A DNA stretch of 64,000 bases from Azospirillum sp. TSA2s (GCF_004923315.1 NZ_CP039648.1:775001-839000), one strand, 5' to 3'. Shown: positions 35,654 to 47,657, numbered from the stretch's first letter. Notes: a model not told the origin generated them from the letters alone. Translations and numbers: made by a program.

Positions 35654-36028
35654 TCAGTCATTGAGGCGGAACCTGAAGGAGTCGGCGAATACCTGCACCT
35701 TGTTGCCGGGTGCCGCGAAGATCTCGCGGATGATGGCGGACGGACGGGTGGCATAGGCCTGCGCGATCTCCTCCACCCATTTGTCGAGGATCGGGGCGGC
35801 GGGCTGGTAGCGGTGACTGCCGTCCGCCAACGCCACCAGAAGCCCGGCCCCGAGAAAGCCGCCCAGCGCCTCCTGAACCACGACGTCGCTGCCGCGCAAC
35901 TCCCTCACGAGGTCGCCATTCGACCAGTCCCGATCGGGATGTCGGCGCAAAAGCAAAAGCAGTTCCAACGCCCAGACGGATCGAATGGAGCTTCTGAGCA
36001 GGGTAAGCGCGTCGTCGGACAAAACCAT
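35654..36028 (-). CDS. small winged-helix-like protein, possible transcriptional regulator
   Basis: A 124-residue protein. Residues 10-80 resemble a winged helix: a helix (SSIRSVWALELLLLLRR), a turn (WSNGDLVRELRGSDVVVQEA), a recognition-like helix and a beta wing (ADGSHRYQPA). The C-terminal part, with ATRPSAIIREIFAAPGNKV, matches no family I know. It precedes the DUF5985 pair by 113 bp and follows the hybrid kinase operon by 66 bp in the same direction. Confidence 0.6.
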   Translation of the reverse strand: MVLSDDALTLLRSSIRSVWALELLLLLRRHPDRDWSNGDLVRELRGSDVVVQEALGGFLGAGLLVALADGSHRYQPAAPILDKWVEEIAQAYATRPSAIIREIFAAPGNKVQVFADSFRFRLND

Positions 36029-36094
36029 GAACCGGAACCTGACCTGATATGCACAACCGGCGGCGTGGGGCGGCGCCGCCCTCGATCCCCCTCA

Positions 36095-38473
36095 TCATCC
36101 CCGGACGGCCTCCGCCGGGGCGAGAGGGGCCTGCAAATCCAGCGCGCGCCGCAGGGCACGGGCCAGAACGCCGTCGCGGTAAGGCTTCGGCAGCGTTTCC
36201 GCCCGGCTCAGCACGGCCCCCAGCACGGCGCCGGGATCGGCGGCGCTGCCGGTGTCGGCGGACGCGCCGGCCTCCGGCTCCGGCGCACTGGTTCCGTTGG
36301 CATAGCCCGACGCGAACAGCACCCGCAGCGAGGGATGGCGGCGCAAACCCTCCAGCGCCAGTTCGCGCCCGTTCAGCCCGCCGGGCATCACGATGTCGGT
36401 GAACAGAAGGTCGACCGGCTGCCGGTCCAGCAGGGTCAGCGCCGCTTCCGCTCCGTCGGCTTCCAGCACGCGGTATCCCAGTGCCGTCACCGCCTGGACG
36501 GCGACCGCCCGCACGTCGGCGTCGTCATCCACCACCAGCACCGTCTCGCCGCGGCCGGCGAAGGCCTCGTCGGCACCGTCCTCGTCCGGAGTTGGGCTTT
36601 GCAGGGCGTCCATCGTCGCCCGCGGCAGATAGAGCCGGAAGGTGGTGCCAACGCCTGGAGTGCTGTCGATACCGATCAGCCCGCCCGACTGCTTGACGAA
36701 GCCATGGATCATGGCAAGACCGAGCCCTGTGCCCTTCCCCGTTTCCTTGGTGGTGAAGAAGGGTTCGAAGGCGCGTTCCAGCACGTCCGGCGGCATGCCG
36801 CATCCGCTGTCCGACACCGACAGCAGGATATAGTCGCCGGCCGGAACCGACATGCCGTGTGCCGTCTGCGGCTCCTCGAATCGGGTATTCGCGGTGCGGA
36901 TCCGAAGGGCGCCGCCACCGGGCATGGCGTCGCGGGCGTTGATGACGAGGTTGAGCAGAGCAGATTCCGCCTGCGAGCGATCGACCGAGGCGATCCACAG
37001 CGGTTCGGCATCGGCCGGCGGCGCCTCGATGGCGATGGCGACGGCCCCGCCCAGCGTGCGCTCCATCAGCTCGCCCATGCCGGCGACCAGTGCGCCGAGA
37101 TCCACCGGCTCCGGGTGAAGCTGCTGGCGCCGGGCGAAGGTCAGCAGCCGCCGCGTCATGTCGGAACAGCGCAGCGCCGCCTGCAGCGCCATCTCCGCCC
37201 GCCGCGCCGCCTTGGGGTCGTCGGCGAGGCCGGGGACCAGACGCTCCAGGCTGCCGATCACCACCATCAACATGTTGTTGAAGTCATGGGCGATGCCGCC
37301 GGTCAGCCGGCCGACCATCTCCATCTTCTGCGCGTGGGCGAGCTGCTGCTGGGCTTGGCGCGTCTCGGTCACGTCCATGATGGTGCCGAACAGCTCGGTC
37401 GGCACGCCGTCCTCGTCACGCACGACGACGGCCTGATCCAGCAGATGGCGTTCACCGCCGTCCGGGCCGCGCCAGCGGTATTCCACCATGGTCAGCCCGG
37501 TCTCGTGGACCGACTCCAGCTGGCGCAGGACGCGGTTGCGGTCGTCCGGATGCAGCCCGCTTTCCCAGAATTGCGGATCCTCGATGAAACGGGACGCGGG
37601 GCAGCCCAGCACCGTTTCCGTGGTGTCCGACAGGTAGCGGAACGGAATGCCCGGCGTCAGGTCGGCGGTGTAGAGCACGATGGGAAGCTGGCCCAGGATC
37701 AGCGCCTGCCGCTCCTCCGACCGGCGCAACGCCTGTTCGGCCTGCCGCATCTCGCGCCGCACCCGCTCATTCTCGTCCAGCAGGCGCTGCTTGGCCTCGA
37801 CCTCGCGCTTCACCTCCTCGGTCTTGCGGTAGAGATCGACGAAGACCGCCACCTTGCATTTCAGGATCAACGGGTCGACGGGCTTGAACATGTAGTCCAC
37901 GGCGCCGGTGGTATAGCCGCGGAAGATGTGCGTCTCGTCCTTGTTGATGGCGGTCAGGAAGATGATCGGGATGTGGCGGGACTTCTCGCGCAGGCGGATC
38001 AGCTCCGCCGTCTCGTAGCCGTCCATGCCCGGCATGTGGACGTCCAGCAGGATCAGCGCGAAGTCCTGCCGCAGCAGATGCTTCAGCGCCTCCTCCCCCG
38101 ACCGGGCGAGCACCAGTTGCGCCCCCAGATCCTCCAGCGTCTCGCGCACGGCGAACAGGTTCCGCGGGTCGTCGTCGACGATCAGGATCGCGACGTCCGC
38201 CTTGTCGGGCTGGGGATTCGAATCGCTGGTCATGGTTCCGCTTTCCCATCCCGCGGGGACGGCAGCCTGGCCGGAGGACGGTGGCACCGGCGTCACGTCG
38301 GGTGCAGGGGCCGCCGGCAGAAGCGTCTGGCGAACAGCGCCCTCGCCGGGCATCGGGACGCTGGTGGTGCCGAGCAGGGTGGACCGGCGAACCGGAGGCA
38401 CCGGACTGGCCGGCGGCGGGACGAAGGGCGTGCGCCGCCCCCTCCGCGCCGTCTGGAGCTTGCGCCGGGTCAT
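36095..38473 (-). CDS. hybrid histidine kinase with N- and C-terminal receiver domains and PAS domain
   Basis: A 792-residue cytosolic protein. Residues 1-85 are Pro/Arg-rich; a receiver domain follows ([19 protein letters not shown], phospho-Asp144 in [11 protein letters not shown]), then a coiled coil, a PAS domain ([20 protein letters not shown]), a HisKA region ([20 protein letters not shown]), an HATPase ([27 protein letters not shown]) and a second receiver ([30 protein letters not shown]). The start overlaps the upstream giant kinase by four bases (ATGA); ATG 38233 with a GGGAAAG site would remove the Pro-rich leader. Probably a phosphorelay partner of the upstream kinase. Confidence 0.9.
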   Translation of the reverse strand: MTRRKLQTARRGRRTPFVPPPASPVPPVRRSTLLGTTSVPMPGEGAVRQTLLPAAPAPDVTPVPPSSGQAAVPAGWESGTMTSDSNPQPDKADVAILIVDDDPRNLFAVRETLEDLGAQLVLARSGEEALKHLLRQDFALILLDVHMPGMDGYETAELIRLREKSRHIPIIFLTAINKDETHIFRGYTTGAVDYMFKPVDPLILKCKVAVFVDLYRKTEEVKREVEAKQRLLDENERVRREMRQAEQALRRSEERQALILGQLPIVLYTADLTPGIPFRYLSDTTETVLGCPASRFIEDPQFWESGLHPDDRNRVLRQLESVHETGLTMVEYRWRGPDGGERHLLDQAVVVRDEDGVPTELFGTIMDVTETRQAQQQLAHAQKMEMVGRLTGGIAHDFNNMLMVVIGSLERLVPGLADDPKAARRAEMALQAALRCSDMTRRLLTFARRQQLHPEPVDLGALVAGMGELMERTLGGAVAIAIEAPPADAEPLWIASVDRSQAESALLNLVINARDAMPGGGALRIRTANTRFEEPQTAHGMSVPAGDYILLSVSDSGCGMPPDVLERAFEPFFTTKETGKGTGLGLAMIHGFVKQSGGLIGIDSTPGVGTTFRLYLPRATMDALQSPTPDEDGADEAFAGRGETVLVVDDDADVRAVAVQAVTALGYRVLEADGAEAALTLLDRQPVDLLFTDIVMPGGLNGRELALEGLRRHPSLRVLFASGYANGTSAPEPEAGASADTGSAADPGAVLGAVLSRAETLPKPYRDGVLARALRRALDLQAPLAPAEAVRG

Positions 38474-41400
38474 GGCTGCACTCCGCCGCGCGGCTGCGGC
38501 CGGTTGCCCTTGGCGGTCCAGATCCGCAGCAGCGACAGCAGATGGTCGATGTCCACCGGCTTGGCGATGTAATCGGTGGCGCCGGCTTCGATACACTTGT
38601 CGCGGTCGCCCTTCATCGCCTTGGCGGTGACGGCGATCATCGGCAAGCCGCGGAACTCCTCAATGCTGCGGATGGTGCGCATGGTCTCATAGCCGTCCAT
38701 CTCCGGCATCATGATGTCGACCAGCACCACGTCCACGTTGGGGTCGGCACGCAGCCGCTCGATGCCCTCGCGCCCGCTTTCGGCATGCAGGACCTCGATC
38801 TTGTGGGCCTCCATGACGCTGGCGAGCGAGAAGATGTTCCGGATGTCGTCGTCGATCACCAGCACCCGCTTGCCGGCCAGCGCCGGGTCATGCTGGCGCA
38901 AATCCAGGATGCTGCGCCGCTTCTCGTCGGGCAGCCGGTCGACGGCGCGGTGAAGGAACAGCGCGGTCTCGTCAAGCAGCCCGGCCGGCGAGCGCGCGCT
39001 CTTCAGCACCACCGTCTCGGCCAGCCGGCGCAGCCGCGCCTCGTCCTCCGGCGCGATGTCGGCGGCGACATAGACCACCACCGGCATCCATGCGAGCGTG
39101 TCGCGGGTGCGCAGCCATTCGATCAGCTCGAAATCGACCGTGACCGGTCCGGGCAGGGTCGGGCTGGACAGGTCCAGCACCATGCAGTCGAAGCGGTCGG
39201 CCGTCAGCGCCGCCATCGCCGCCTCGATCGAGGTGACGGTGTGGGTCTCGACGTCGCCGTTGCCGATCAGGGCGGCGACGCCGCCCGGCTGCGGGCTGTC
39301 CTTCTCCACCACCAGCAGCTTGCGGTGGTCGCGCTCCTTGAAGCTCTTCACCCGGTTCAGGGCGTCGAAGATCGCCTCGCGCTCCACCGGCTTTTCCGAA
39401 TAGTCGAAGGCGCCCATCGACAGGCCGCGCCGGCGCTCGTCCTTGGCGGAGATGACGTGGACCGGGATGTGCCGGGTCTGAGGATCGCGCTTCAGCAGGT
39501 CGAGCAGCGCCCAGCCGTCCATGTCCGGCAGCCCGATATCGAGCAGCACGGCGTCCGGCCGGTATTTGCGCGCCAGCGGCAGCGCCGCCGACCCGCCGCT
39601 GGACAGGATGGTACGGAAGCCCTTCTCCCGCGCCAGATCGAGCAGGATGGATGCGAAGGTGCTGTCATCCTCCACGATCAGCACCACAGGTTCGCCGGGG
39701 CGCAGCTTTTCACGGTCGTCACCGCCCGGCGGCATGTCGAGCAGAGCCAACCCCTCCTGCGGGCCGGACGCCACCACCGGCCGGGTCGCCGTGTCCGTCC
39801 GCTTGGGCAGAAGCCCGGCCGGCGCCGGGGAGGTGCCGATCGCGGGGGTGCCCAGCGGGGCAGCGGGTTCCGCGATGGTGTCGAAGCTGCGCGGGACGAA
39901 CAGGGTGAAGGAGCTGCCCTTGCCGGGCGTGCTGGAAACGCGGATTTCGCCGCCCAGCAGCCGGGCGATCTCGCGGCTGATCGACAGCCCCAGGCCAGTG
40001 CCGCCGTATTTGCGGCTGGTGGTGCCGTCGGCCTGCTGGAACGCCTCGAAGATGATGCGCTGCTTGTCCTCGGGGATGCCGATGCCGGTGTCGGTGACGG
40101 TGAAGGCCAATACTGACGATGCCGCATCCAGCGTCGGGTGCGCCGCGCTCCAGCCCTCGGTTGCCGGGGCGACGCGGAAGGTGATGCCGCCGCTCTCGGT
40201 GAACTTGAAGGCATTGGACAGCAGGTTGTTCAGCACCTGGGCCAGCCGCTTCTCGTCGGTCTGGACGCTTGCGGGCAGCGCCTCGTCCATCTCGATGGTG
40301 AAGTCCAGCTTCTTCTCCTGCGCCATCTGCGAGAAGGTGCGCTCGACATGGTTGCGCAGGTCGCCCAGCACGACCTCGCCGATTTCCAGCGTCACGGTGC
40401 CGGATTCGATCTTCGACAGGTCGAGGATGTCGTTGATGAGCCCCAGCAGGTCGGATCCGGCGGAATGGATGGTGCGGGCGAACTCCACCTGACGATCGGA
40501 CAGGTTGGTGTCGGGGTTGTCGGCCAGCAGCTTCGACAGGATCAGCAGGCTGTTCAGCGGCGTGCGCAGCTCGTGGCTCATGTTCGCCAGGAACTGCGAC
40601 TTGTATTTGGAAGTCAGGGCAAGCTGTTCCGCCTTCTCCTCCAGCGCCGCCTTGGCGAGCACGACCTCGCGGTTCTTGCGCTCGACCTCGATGTTCTGCT
40701 TCTCCAGCTGTTCGGCCTTTTCCTCCAGCGCCTCGTTGGTGGTGGTCAGCTTTTCCTGCTGGGCCTTCAGCAGCTCTTCCGACTTGCGCAGCGAGGCGGC
40801 CTGCTGTTCCAGCCGCTCGTTGGTGGTCTTCAGCTCTTCCTGCTGGCTTTGCAGTTCGGTGGTCAGGCGCTGCGACTGCTTCAGCAGGCCTTCGGTGCGC
40901 ATGTTGGCGGCGATCGTGTTCAGCACGATGCCGATGCTCTCGGTCAGCTGCTCCAGGAAGCTCTGGTGCGTCTCGCTGAAGCGGCCGAAGCTGGCCAGCT
41001 CGATCACCGCCTTCACGTCGTCCTCGAACAGCACCGGCAGGACGATGATGTTCAGCGGCGGTGCCTCGCCCAGGCCGGAGCTGATCGACACGTAGTCGCG
41101 CGGCACATTGGTCAGCAGGATGCGCTTCTTCTCGTAGGCGCACTGCCCGACCAGACCTTCCTTCAGATGGAAGCGGTTGGACAGGTTCTTGCGCTCCTTC
41201 AGCGCGTAGGAGGCGACCAGTTCCAGCAGCGGCTCGTCGCGGTCGCGGGTGGCGACGTAGAAGACGCCGTGCTGGGCGTTCACCAGCGGCGCGATCTCCG
41301 ACAGGATCATGTTGGAGACGGTGACCAGATCGCGTTCGCCCTGCAGCATGCGGGTGAATTTGGCGAGGTTGGTCTTCAGCCAATCCTGCTCCGCATTCTT

Positions 41401-44352
41401 CAGCGTCGTGTCGCGAAGATTGCGGATCATCTCGTTGATGTTGTCCTTCAGCGCCGCGACCTCGCCCATCGCCTCCACGGTGATGGAGCGGGTCAGGTCG
41501 CCCTTGGTCACCGCGGTGGCGACCTCGGCGATGGCGCGCACCTGGGTGGTCAGGTTGGCGGCCAGCTGGTTCACGTTCTCCGTCAGGTCCTTCCACAGCC
41601 CGGCGGCGCCCGGCACGCGGGCCTGACCGCCCAGCTTGCCTTCGATGCCCACCTCGCGCGCCACGTTGGTGACCTGATCGGCGAAGGTCGCCAGCGTGTC
41701 GATCATGCCGTTGATGGTGTTGGCCAGCGCCGCGATCTCGCCCTTGGCGTCCACCGCCAGCTTGCGCTTCAGGTCACCGTCGGCAACCGCGGTGACGACG
41801 CTGGCGATGCCGCGCACCTGCCCCGTCAGGTTGGCCGCCATCATGTTCACGTTGTCGGTCAGGTCCTTCCAGGTGCCGCCGACACCCTCCACCTTCGCCT
41901 GACCGCCCAGCTTGCCTTCGGAGCCCACTTCGCGCGCCACGCGCGTCACTTCCGAAGCAAAGCTGTTCAGCTGATCCACCATGGTGTTGATGGTGGATTT
42001 CAGTTCGAAGATCTCGCCCTTCACATCGACGGTGATCTTCTTCGACAAATCGCCCTTGGCGACCGCGGTGGTGACTTCGGCGATGTTACGCACCTGACCG
42101 GTCAGGTTCGCCGCCATCATGTTCACGTTGTCGGTCAAATCCTTCCAGGTGCCGGCAACACCCTTCACCTGGGCCTGACCGCCCAGCTTGCCCTCGATGC
42201 CCACCTCGCGCGCCACGCGGGCGACTTCCGAGGCGAAGCTGTTCAGCTGGTCCACCATGGTGTTGATGGTGGATTTCAGCTCCAGGATCTCGCCCTTCAC
42301 ATCGACGGTGATCTTCTTCGACAAATCGCCATTCGCGACGGCGGTCGTCACCTCCGCGATGTTGCGCACCTGACCGGTCAGGTTGGTCGCCATCGCGTTC
42401 ACATTGTCGGTCAAATCCTTCCAGGTGCCGGCAACGCCCTTCACCTGGGCCTGACCACCCAGTTTTCCTTCCGAACCCACTTCCCTGGCGACGCGCGTCA
42501 CTTCCGAGGCGAAGCTGTTCAGCTGATCCACCATGGTGTTGATGGTGGATTTCAGCTCCAGAATTTCGCCCTTCACGTCGACGGTGATCTTCTTCGACAA
42601 ATCGCCGTTGGCGACGGCGGTCGTCACCTCCGCGATGTTGCGCACCTGTCCCGTCAGGTTGGTCGCCATCGCGTTCACGCTGTCGGTCAGGTCCTTCCAG
42701 GTGCCGCCGACGCCCTTCACCTGGGCCTGACCGCCCAGTTTTCCTTCCGAACCCACTTCCCTGGCAACGCGCGTCACTTCGGAGGCGAAGCTGTTCAACT
42801 GGTCCACCATCGTGTTGATGGTGTTCTTCAGCTCCAGGATTTCGCCCTTCACCGGCACGGTGATCTTCTTGGACAGATCGCCGTTGGCGACGGCGGTCGT
42901 CACATCGGCGATGTTGCGCACCTGACCCGTCAGGTTCGCCGCCATCAAGTTCACGCTGTCGGTCAGATCCTTCCAGGTGCCGCCGACGCCTTCCACGCGC
43001 GCCTGACCGCCCAGCTTGCCCTCCGAACCCACCTCGCGCGCCACGCGCGTCACTTCCGAGGCAAAGCTGTTCAGCTGATCCACCATGGTGTTGATGGTGG
43101 ATTTCAGCTCCAGAATTTCGCCCTTCACGTCGACGGTGATCTTCTTCGACAGGTCACCCGTCGCGACCGCCGTGGTCACGTCGGCGATGTTGCGGACCTG
43201 ACCGGTCAGGTTCGCCGCCATCATGTTCACGCTGTCGGTCAGGTCCTTCCAAGTACCGCCGACGCCCTCGACCTTCGCCTGACCGCCCAGCTTGCCTTCC
43301 GAGCCCACCTCGCGCGCCACGCGCGTCACTTCCGAGGCGAAGCTGTTCAGCTGGTCCACCATGGTGTTGATGGTGGATTTCAGCTCCAGAATTTCGCCCT
43401 TCACGTCGACGGTGATCTTCTTCGACAGGTCGCCCTTGGCGACCGCCGTGGTCACTTCTGCAATGTTACGGACCTGACCGGTCAGGTTTTCCGCCATCAT
43501 GTTCACATTGTCGGTCAGGTCCTTCCAGGTGCCGCCGACACCCTCGACCTTGGCCTGACCGCCCAGCTTGCCTTCGGAGCCCACTTCGCGCGCCACGCGC
43601 GTCACTTCCGAGGCGAAGCTGTTCAGCTGGTCCACCATGGTGTTGATGGTGGATTTCAGCTCCAGAATCTCGCCCTTCACGTCGACGGTGATCTTCTTCG
43701 ACAAGTCGCCCTTCGCGACCGCCGTCGTCACCTCGGCGATGTTGCGGACCTGACCCGTCAGGTTCGCCGCCATCACGTTGACGTTCTCGGTCAGATCCTT
43801 CCAGGTGCCGGCAACCCCCTTCACCTGCGCCTGACCGCCCAGCTTGCCCTCGATACCGACCTCGCGCGCCACGCGCGTCAGTTCGGTGGTGACGGTGACG
43901 AGCTGCTCAACCATGGTATTGACGTTGCGGGCGGTGCGCAGGAACTCGCCCTGCAGCGGACGGCCTTCGATTTCCAGCGCCATGGTCTTGGACAGATCGC
44001 CCTTGGCGACGGCGCCAATGACGCGGGCGATTTCCGTCGTCGGCTGGATCATGTCGCCGACCAGCGTGTTGATGCTGTCGACGCAGGTTTCCCACCCACC
44101 GGAGGCGTTGTTCAGCTTGGCGCGCTGGCTGATGCGGCCTTCCTTGCCGATGGCGACGCTGAGCCGGCTGGTCTCGGTGGTCAGGTTGTGGTTCAGCTCG
44201 ACCACGTCATTAAAGGCGGCGGCGATCTCGCCGTCGATCCCGGTGAGGTCGAGCGGCAACCTCACCGAGAAATCGCCCTTGCGCAGTTGTCGCAGGGCCA
44301 TCAGCAGAACCTTCGGATCCAACGCGTCCGCCGTCTCGACCATCGCCGTCAT
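38470..44352 (-). CDS. giant hybrid histidine kinase with a long HAMP array, GAF domain and three receivers
   Basis: About 1,960 residues, with no clear membrane segment. The N-terminal half carries eleven HAMP-type modules marked by GDF/GDL motifs (GDFSVRL, GDLSKTM, seven GDLSKKI, GDLKRKL, GDLTRSI). Next come a GAF domain ([20 protein letters not shown]), a long coiled coil, HisKA ([20 protein letters not shown]), HATPase ([20 protein letters not shown]) and three receivers (LIVEDDSTF; a degenerate [22 protein letters not shown]). The ATG at 44352 ([14 protein letters not shown]) has GGGGA upstream; the frame continues to 44574 with a weak hydrophobic stretch. HAMP arrays of this type occur in cytosolic osmosensing kinases such as fungal Nik1; that role here is inference. 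Confidence 0.92.
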   Translation of the reverse strand: MTAMVETADALDPKVLLMALRQLRKGDFSVRLPLDLTGIDGEIAAAFNDVVELNHNLTTETSRLSVAIGKEGRISQRAKLNNASGGWETCVDSINTLVGDMIQPTTEIARVIGAVAKGDLSKTMALEIEGRPLQGEFLRTARNVNTMVEQLVTVTTELTRVAREVGIEGKLGGQAQVKGVAGTWKDLTENVNVMAANLTGQVRNIAEVTTAVAKGDLSKKITVDVKGEILELKSTINTMVDQLNSFASEVTRVAREVGSEGKLGGQAKVEGVGGTWKDLTDNVNMMAENLTGQVRNIAEVTTAVAKGDLSKKITVDVKGEILELKSTINTMVDQLNSFASEVTRVAREVGSEGKLGGQAKVEGVGGTWKDLTDSVNMMAANLTGQVRNIADVTTAVATGDLSKKITVDVKGEILELKSTINTMVDQLNSFASEVTRVAREVGSEGKLGGQARVEGVGGTWKDLTDSVNLMAANLTGQVRNIADVTTAVANGDLSKKITVPVKGEILELKNTINTMVDQLNSFASEVTRVAREVGSEGKLGGQAQVKGVGGTWKDLTDSVNAMATNLTGQVRNIAEVTTAVANGDLSKKITVDVKGEILELKSTINTMVDQLNSFASEVTRVAREVGSEGKLGGQAQVKGVAGTWKDLTDNVNAMATNLTGQVRNIAEVTTAVANGDLSKKITVDVKGEILELKSTINTMVDQLNSFASEVARVAREVGIEGKLGGQAQVKGVAGTWKDLTDNVNMMAANLTGQVRNIAEVTTAVAKGDLSKKITVDVKGEIFELKSTINTMVDQLNSFASEVTRVAREVGSEGKLGGQAKVEGVGGTWKDLTDNVNMMAANLTGQVRGIASVVTAVADGDLKRKLAVDAKGEIAALANTINGMIDTLATFADQVTNVAREVGIEGKLGGQARVPGAAGLWKDLTENVNQLAANLTTQVRAIAEVATAVTKGDLTRSITVEAMGEVAALKDNINEMIRNLRDTTLKNAEQDWLKTNLAKFTRMLQGERDLVTVSNMILSEIAPLVNAQHGVFYVATRDRDEPLLELVASYALKERKNLSNRFHLKEGLVGQCAYEKKRILLTNVPRDYVSISSGLGEAPPLNIIVLPVLFEDDVKAVIELASFGRFSETHQSFLEQLTESIGIVLNTIAANMRTEGLLKQSQRLTTELQSQQEELKTTNERLEQQAASLRKSEELLKAQQEKLTTTNEALEEKAEQLEKQNIEVERKNREVVLAKAALEEKAEQLALTSKYKSQFLANMSHELRTPLNSLLILSKLLADNPDTNLSDRQVEFARTIHSAGSDLLGLINDILDLSKIESGTVTLEIGEVVLGDLRNHVERTFSQMAQEKKLDFTIEMDEALPASVQTDEKRLAQVLNNLLSNAFKFTESGGITFRVAPATEGWSAAHPTLDAASSVLAFTVTDTGIGIPEDKQRIIFEAFQQADGTTSRKYGGTGLGLSISREIARLLGGEIRVSSTPGKGSSFTLFVPRSFDTIAEPAAPLGTPAIGTSPAPAGLLPKRTDTATRPVVASGPQEGLALLDMPPGGDDREKLRPGEPVVLIVEDDSTFASILLDLAREKGFRTILSSGGSAALPLARKYRPDAVLLDIGLPDMDGWALLDLLKRDPQTRHIPVHVISAKDERRRGLSMGAFDYSEKPVEREAIFDALNRVKSFKERDHRKLLVVEKDSPQPGGVAALIGNGDVETHTVTSIEAAMAALTADRFDCMVLDLSSPTLPGPVTVDFELIEWLRTRDTLAWMPVVVYVAADIAPEDEARLRRLAETVVLKSARSPAGLLDETALFLHRAVDRLPDEKRRSILDLRQHDPALAGKRVLVIDDDIRNIFSLASVMEAHKIEVLHAESGREGIERLRADPNVDVVLVDIMMPEMDGYETMRTIRSIEEFRGLPMIAVTAKAMKGDRDKCIEAGATDYIAKPVDIDHLLSLLRIWTAKGNRPQPRGGVQP
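41871..43802 (-). repeat. seven 276-bp tandem DNA repeats encoding HAMP modules
   Basis: The motif GTTCA(G/A)CTG(A/G)TCCACCAT recurs at 41965, 42241, 42517, 42793, 43069, 43345 and 43621: seven copies spaced exactly 276 bp (92 codons). Long stretches are nearly identical between copies, including synonymous sites, while flanking modules 10, 11 and 1-2 have diverged. The register is perfect, so unequal crossing-over would change the HAMP number by whole modules. Confidence 0.9.
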
Positions 44353-45179
44353 GCCGTTCCCCAATCCCCGCGCCGAGCCCACCATGGACCGCGCTCCGCC
44401 CATCCCCGAAATCGCTCTGTAAAACCGCTCTGCTGCGCGGTGGAAGAAAATGCAAGCCAACACAACCGGAATGCCGAGTGCCCGCAACAAGGCTGTGCGT
44501 ACATCACCCCAGTCCGAAGATTGACTGCGCAGTCCTACAGCCCCGCACGATGAAGTAAAGGCGATTCCGGTCAATTTAGCCTTTCGTAGGCGGCACGAAT
44601 TCGTGCGGAAGGGTTATGCCTATGACTTATGACGGAGAGGGGCGGTTCTTGTGCTTGTCCGGCTTCATCAGCTCGTTCATTCAGCCGAATGACCATTGCG
44701 TATCGACGGGGTGCCGGAACGATTCACCCGCCGTCATCGTTAAGGTTCCACCCACGGCGGGTCTTTCCGGCACCGGCCGCCTTCCGCGGGACAAGACAAC
44801 CCGACCTTCTTCACAGCCCGGGGCTTGGCCATGACTCTGTGGACATTTACCATGCAGGCTTCGATGTGCTGCATGTTCTCTTGGATGCGCGCCTGTCACC
44901 AAGGCGTGGCCTTGGCCCATTCTTTCGCCGGAATGCCCGGATTGACCGGATTGCCGATCCTCAGCCCGCCGCGCCCGCCGGCTGACGTGCTGCCCTTTCC
45001 GGCGCGGCGCGCGGCGCGCGGCGGCGGGTTCGGCGGTGCATTGGGCGGACCGGCGGTGGTGATCCCGCTGGACCGGCGCTGACCTCCCGCTCACGCAATC
45101 GTGTAGACCCCGTGATTTGCCGTCGGCCGGCTGCGGACCTATGGTTAGTGGCAGGAATGGTCCGTTCGGGAGAGGGTCG
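44353..45179. other. 827-bp region between divergent kinase and msrP: no convincing gene, contains structured elements
   Basis: Both strands lack a frame with protein-like composition. It holds an upstream in-frame extension of the kinase (44353-44574), a perfect 14-bp palindrome GCACGAATTCGTGC (44594-44607), a two-tier hairpin (44711-44773) and a small hairpin CCAAGGC/GCCTTGG (44899-44915). A short ORF at 44825-45082 on the plus strand has no ribosome site or similarity. Promoters for both flanking genes must lie here. Confidence 0.5.
44711..44773. ncRNA. candidate structured RNA element: two stacked perfect 9-bp stems
   Basis: Outer stem GTGCCGGAA (44711-44719) with TTCCGGCAC (44765-44773); inner stem ACCCGCCGT (44726-44734) with ACGGCGGGT (44754-44762); small internal loops and a 19-base apical loop. 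Two nested perfect 9-bp stems are unlikely by chance. It lies in non-coding DNA about 400 bp before msrP and about 360 bp before the kinase start. It could be a regulatory leader, a small RNA or a terminator for unseen transcription. Confidence 0.35.
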
Positions 45180-46127
<948 letters not shown>

Positions 46128-46129
46128 CC

Positions 46130-46897
46130 ATGCCCGCTCCCATGGCCACCGCAGGCGGCGTCGATTGGCGCGCCGCCGCCAACGCCGCCCTTGCGTCCCG
46201 CTGGGCCAAGCCGGTCGTCTTCACCGCCGCCCTGGTTCCCCTGGTCTGGACCGTTTGGCTCGCCTACACCGGCGAACTGGGGGCGGAGCCGGTGCTGGAA
46301 AGCGTCAAGGCCAGCGGGCTCTGGGCCCTGCGCTTCCTGCTGATCGCGCTGGCGCTGACGCCGCTGCGCATGCTGACGGGGGTGGCCGGGCTGGCGCGCT
46401 TCCGCCGGATGCTGGGGCTGTTCGCCTTCTTCTACGCCTGCGTCCACCTGTCCACCTACATCGGGCTGGACCAGTTCTTCGACTGGGCGGCGATCTGGAA
46501 GGACATCGTCAAGCGGCCCTACATCACGGTCGGCATGGGCGCCTTCCTGATCCTGACGGCACTGGCCGCCACCTCCACCGACGGCATGGTGAAGCGGCTG
46601 GGCGGCAAGCGCTGGCGCGCCCTCCACAAGGGTGTGTTCATTGCCGGGCTGGCCGGCTGCCTGCACTTCATCATGCTGGTGAAGGGCTGGCAGACCACGC
46701 CGCTGATCTATGCACTGATCTGCATCGGGCTGCTGGCCTTCCGCCGCTGGCCGATCCGGCTGGGATCTCATAAGGACAGACGGCGGAAGGAAGCCCGGCA
46801 AGCTCCGGTCAGAACACGGCCCGCAGCAGTCCAACGGTCCGGCGAAGCGCCAGCACCGCACTTTCCGGATGGAAGCTCCCCCGCTCGTCGCAGTTGA
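46130..46897 (+). CDS. msrQ: protein-methionine-sulfoxide reductase heme-binding subunit MsrQ, with C-terminal extension
   Basis: A 255-residue heme b membrane protein that passes quinol electrons to MsrP. Ferric-reductase-like helices include LGLFAFFYACVHLSTYIGLD and WRALHKGVFIAGLAGCLHFIM with heme-ligand histidines. It starts two bases after msrP. The last 40 residues are charged, hydrophilic and absent from typical MsrQ. That tail is read antisense to the 3' end of the convergent dienelactone hydrolase gene over 89 bp. Confidence 0.94.
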   Translation: MPAPMATAGGVDWRAAANAALASRWAKPVVFTAALVPLVWTVWLAYTGELGAEPVLESVKASGLWALRFLLIALALTPLRMLTGVAGLARFRRMLGLFAFFYACVHLSTYIGLDQFFDWAAIWKDIVKRPYITVGMGAFLILTALAATSTDGMVKRLGGKRWRALHKGVFIAGLAGCLHFIMLVKGWQTTPLIYALICIGLLAFRRWPIRLGSHKDRRRKEARQAPVRTRPAAVQRSGEAPAPHFPDGSSPARRS

Positions 46898-47486
46898 AGC
46901 CGTGGCCGGCCGGATAGACATGCACCGGCACCCACGGATAGCGCGAGCTTACCCCCTCGGCGACCGACAGCGGGATGGCGTGGTCCTGCTCGCCGAAATG
47001 AAGCAGGGTCGGCACGCGCGGGGCGCTGTCCAGCGTCTTGCCGATCTCCCCGCCGTAATAGCCGATGGCCGCACGCACCGGCAGAGACGAGGCCGCCGCC
47101 CAGGCGATGCTGCCGCCCCAGCAATAGCCGACGATGGCGGCCGACCCGTCACCGCCCAGATAGGCCAGCGCCGCGGCAACGTCCTGCAGGGCATCGACGG
47201 TCGCCACCGCGCCCTTCAGCGCGATGCCTCTCTGGATGCCGGCATCGTCATAGGGCAGTTCGACCCCGCGTTCGGCCCGATCGAACAAGTCCGGCGCCAC
47301 GGTGGTGAAGCCCTGCTGGGCGAAGCCGTCGCAGACGCTGCGGATGTGGTGGTTGATGCCGAAGATCTCCGGCGCCACGATCAGGCGCCCGATCTCCTCG
47401 CCCTTGGCCGGCGCCCGATAGGCGCGCATCCGATGGCCGTCCGCCGCCGTCAACTCGATCCAGCCGGCGGTTGATGCGTCACTCAT
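46809..47486 (-). CDS. dienelactone hydrolase family protein
   Basis: A 225-residue alpha/beta hydrolase of the dienelactone hydrolase family. The nucleophile Cys122 is in VGYCWGGSIAW; the Asp is in HFGEQDHAIPL and the His in AGHGFNCDERGSFH, with an early glutamate in APEIFGIN. Carboxymethylenebutenolidase itself acts in chloroaromatic degradation, but most homologues have unknown esters as substrates. GAGGG seven bases before 47486 fixes the start. It overlaps msrQ tail to tail. Confidence 0.88.
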   Translation of the reverse strand: MSDASTAGWIELTAADGHRMRAYRAPAKGEEIGRLIVAPEIFGINHHIRSVCDGFAQQGFTTVAPDLFDRAERGVELPYDDAGIQRGIALKGAVATVDALQDVAAALAYLGGDGSAAIVGYCWGGSIAWAAASSLPVRAAIGYYGGEIGKTLDSAPRVPTLLHFGEQDHAIPLSVAEGVSSRYPWVPVHVYPAGHGFNCDERGSFHPESAVLALRRTVGLLRAVF

Positions 47487-47657
47487 GTCCCGAACCCTCA
47501 TCTTGCGAGACCGTACAGGCGGTCATTGCCCAGGATCATAAGGCGCTGGACCGTCACGGCAACTGGCGACAGGGCAGCGGACTGCCGCGATGGTCATATC
47601 CGCCCTTCCGTTCGTATTATTGCCCCGTCAGACTGCAGATTGCGTCCTCCGGGCGCT

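Noticed and set aside
41871..43802. Regularly spaced direct repeats considered as a CRISPR array
   Set aside because: The unit is 276 bp, coding and in frame, with no short repeat/spacer pattern and no cas genes.
40138..44553. 1,471-codon open frame on the plus strand opposite the HAMP kinase
   Set aside because: It is the antisense of a repetitive GC-rich gene; the translation is His/Gln/Gly-rich with no domain, and the minus-strand frame has clear HAMP, GAF and kinase domains.
44825..45082. 85-codon plus-strand frame before msrP
   Set aside because: Starts with plausible hydrophobic residues but has no ribosome site, and its second half is a GC-repeat-derived Arg/Gly/Ala run; no family.
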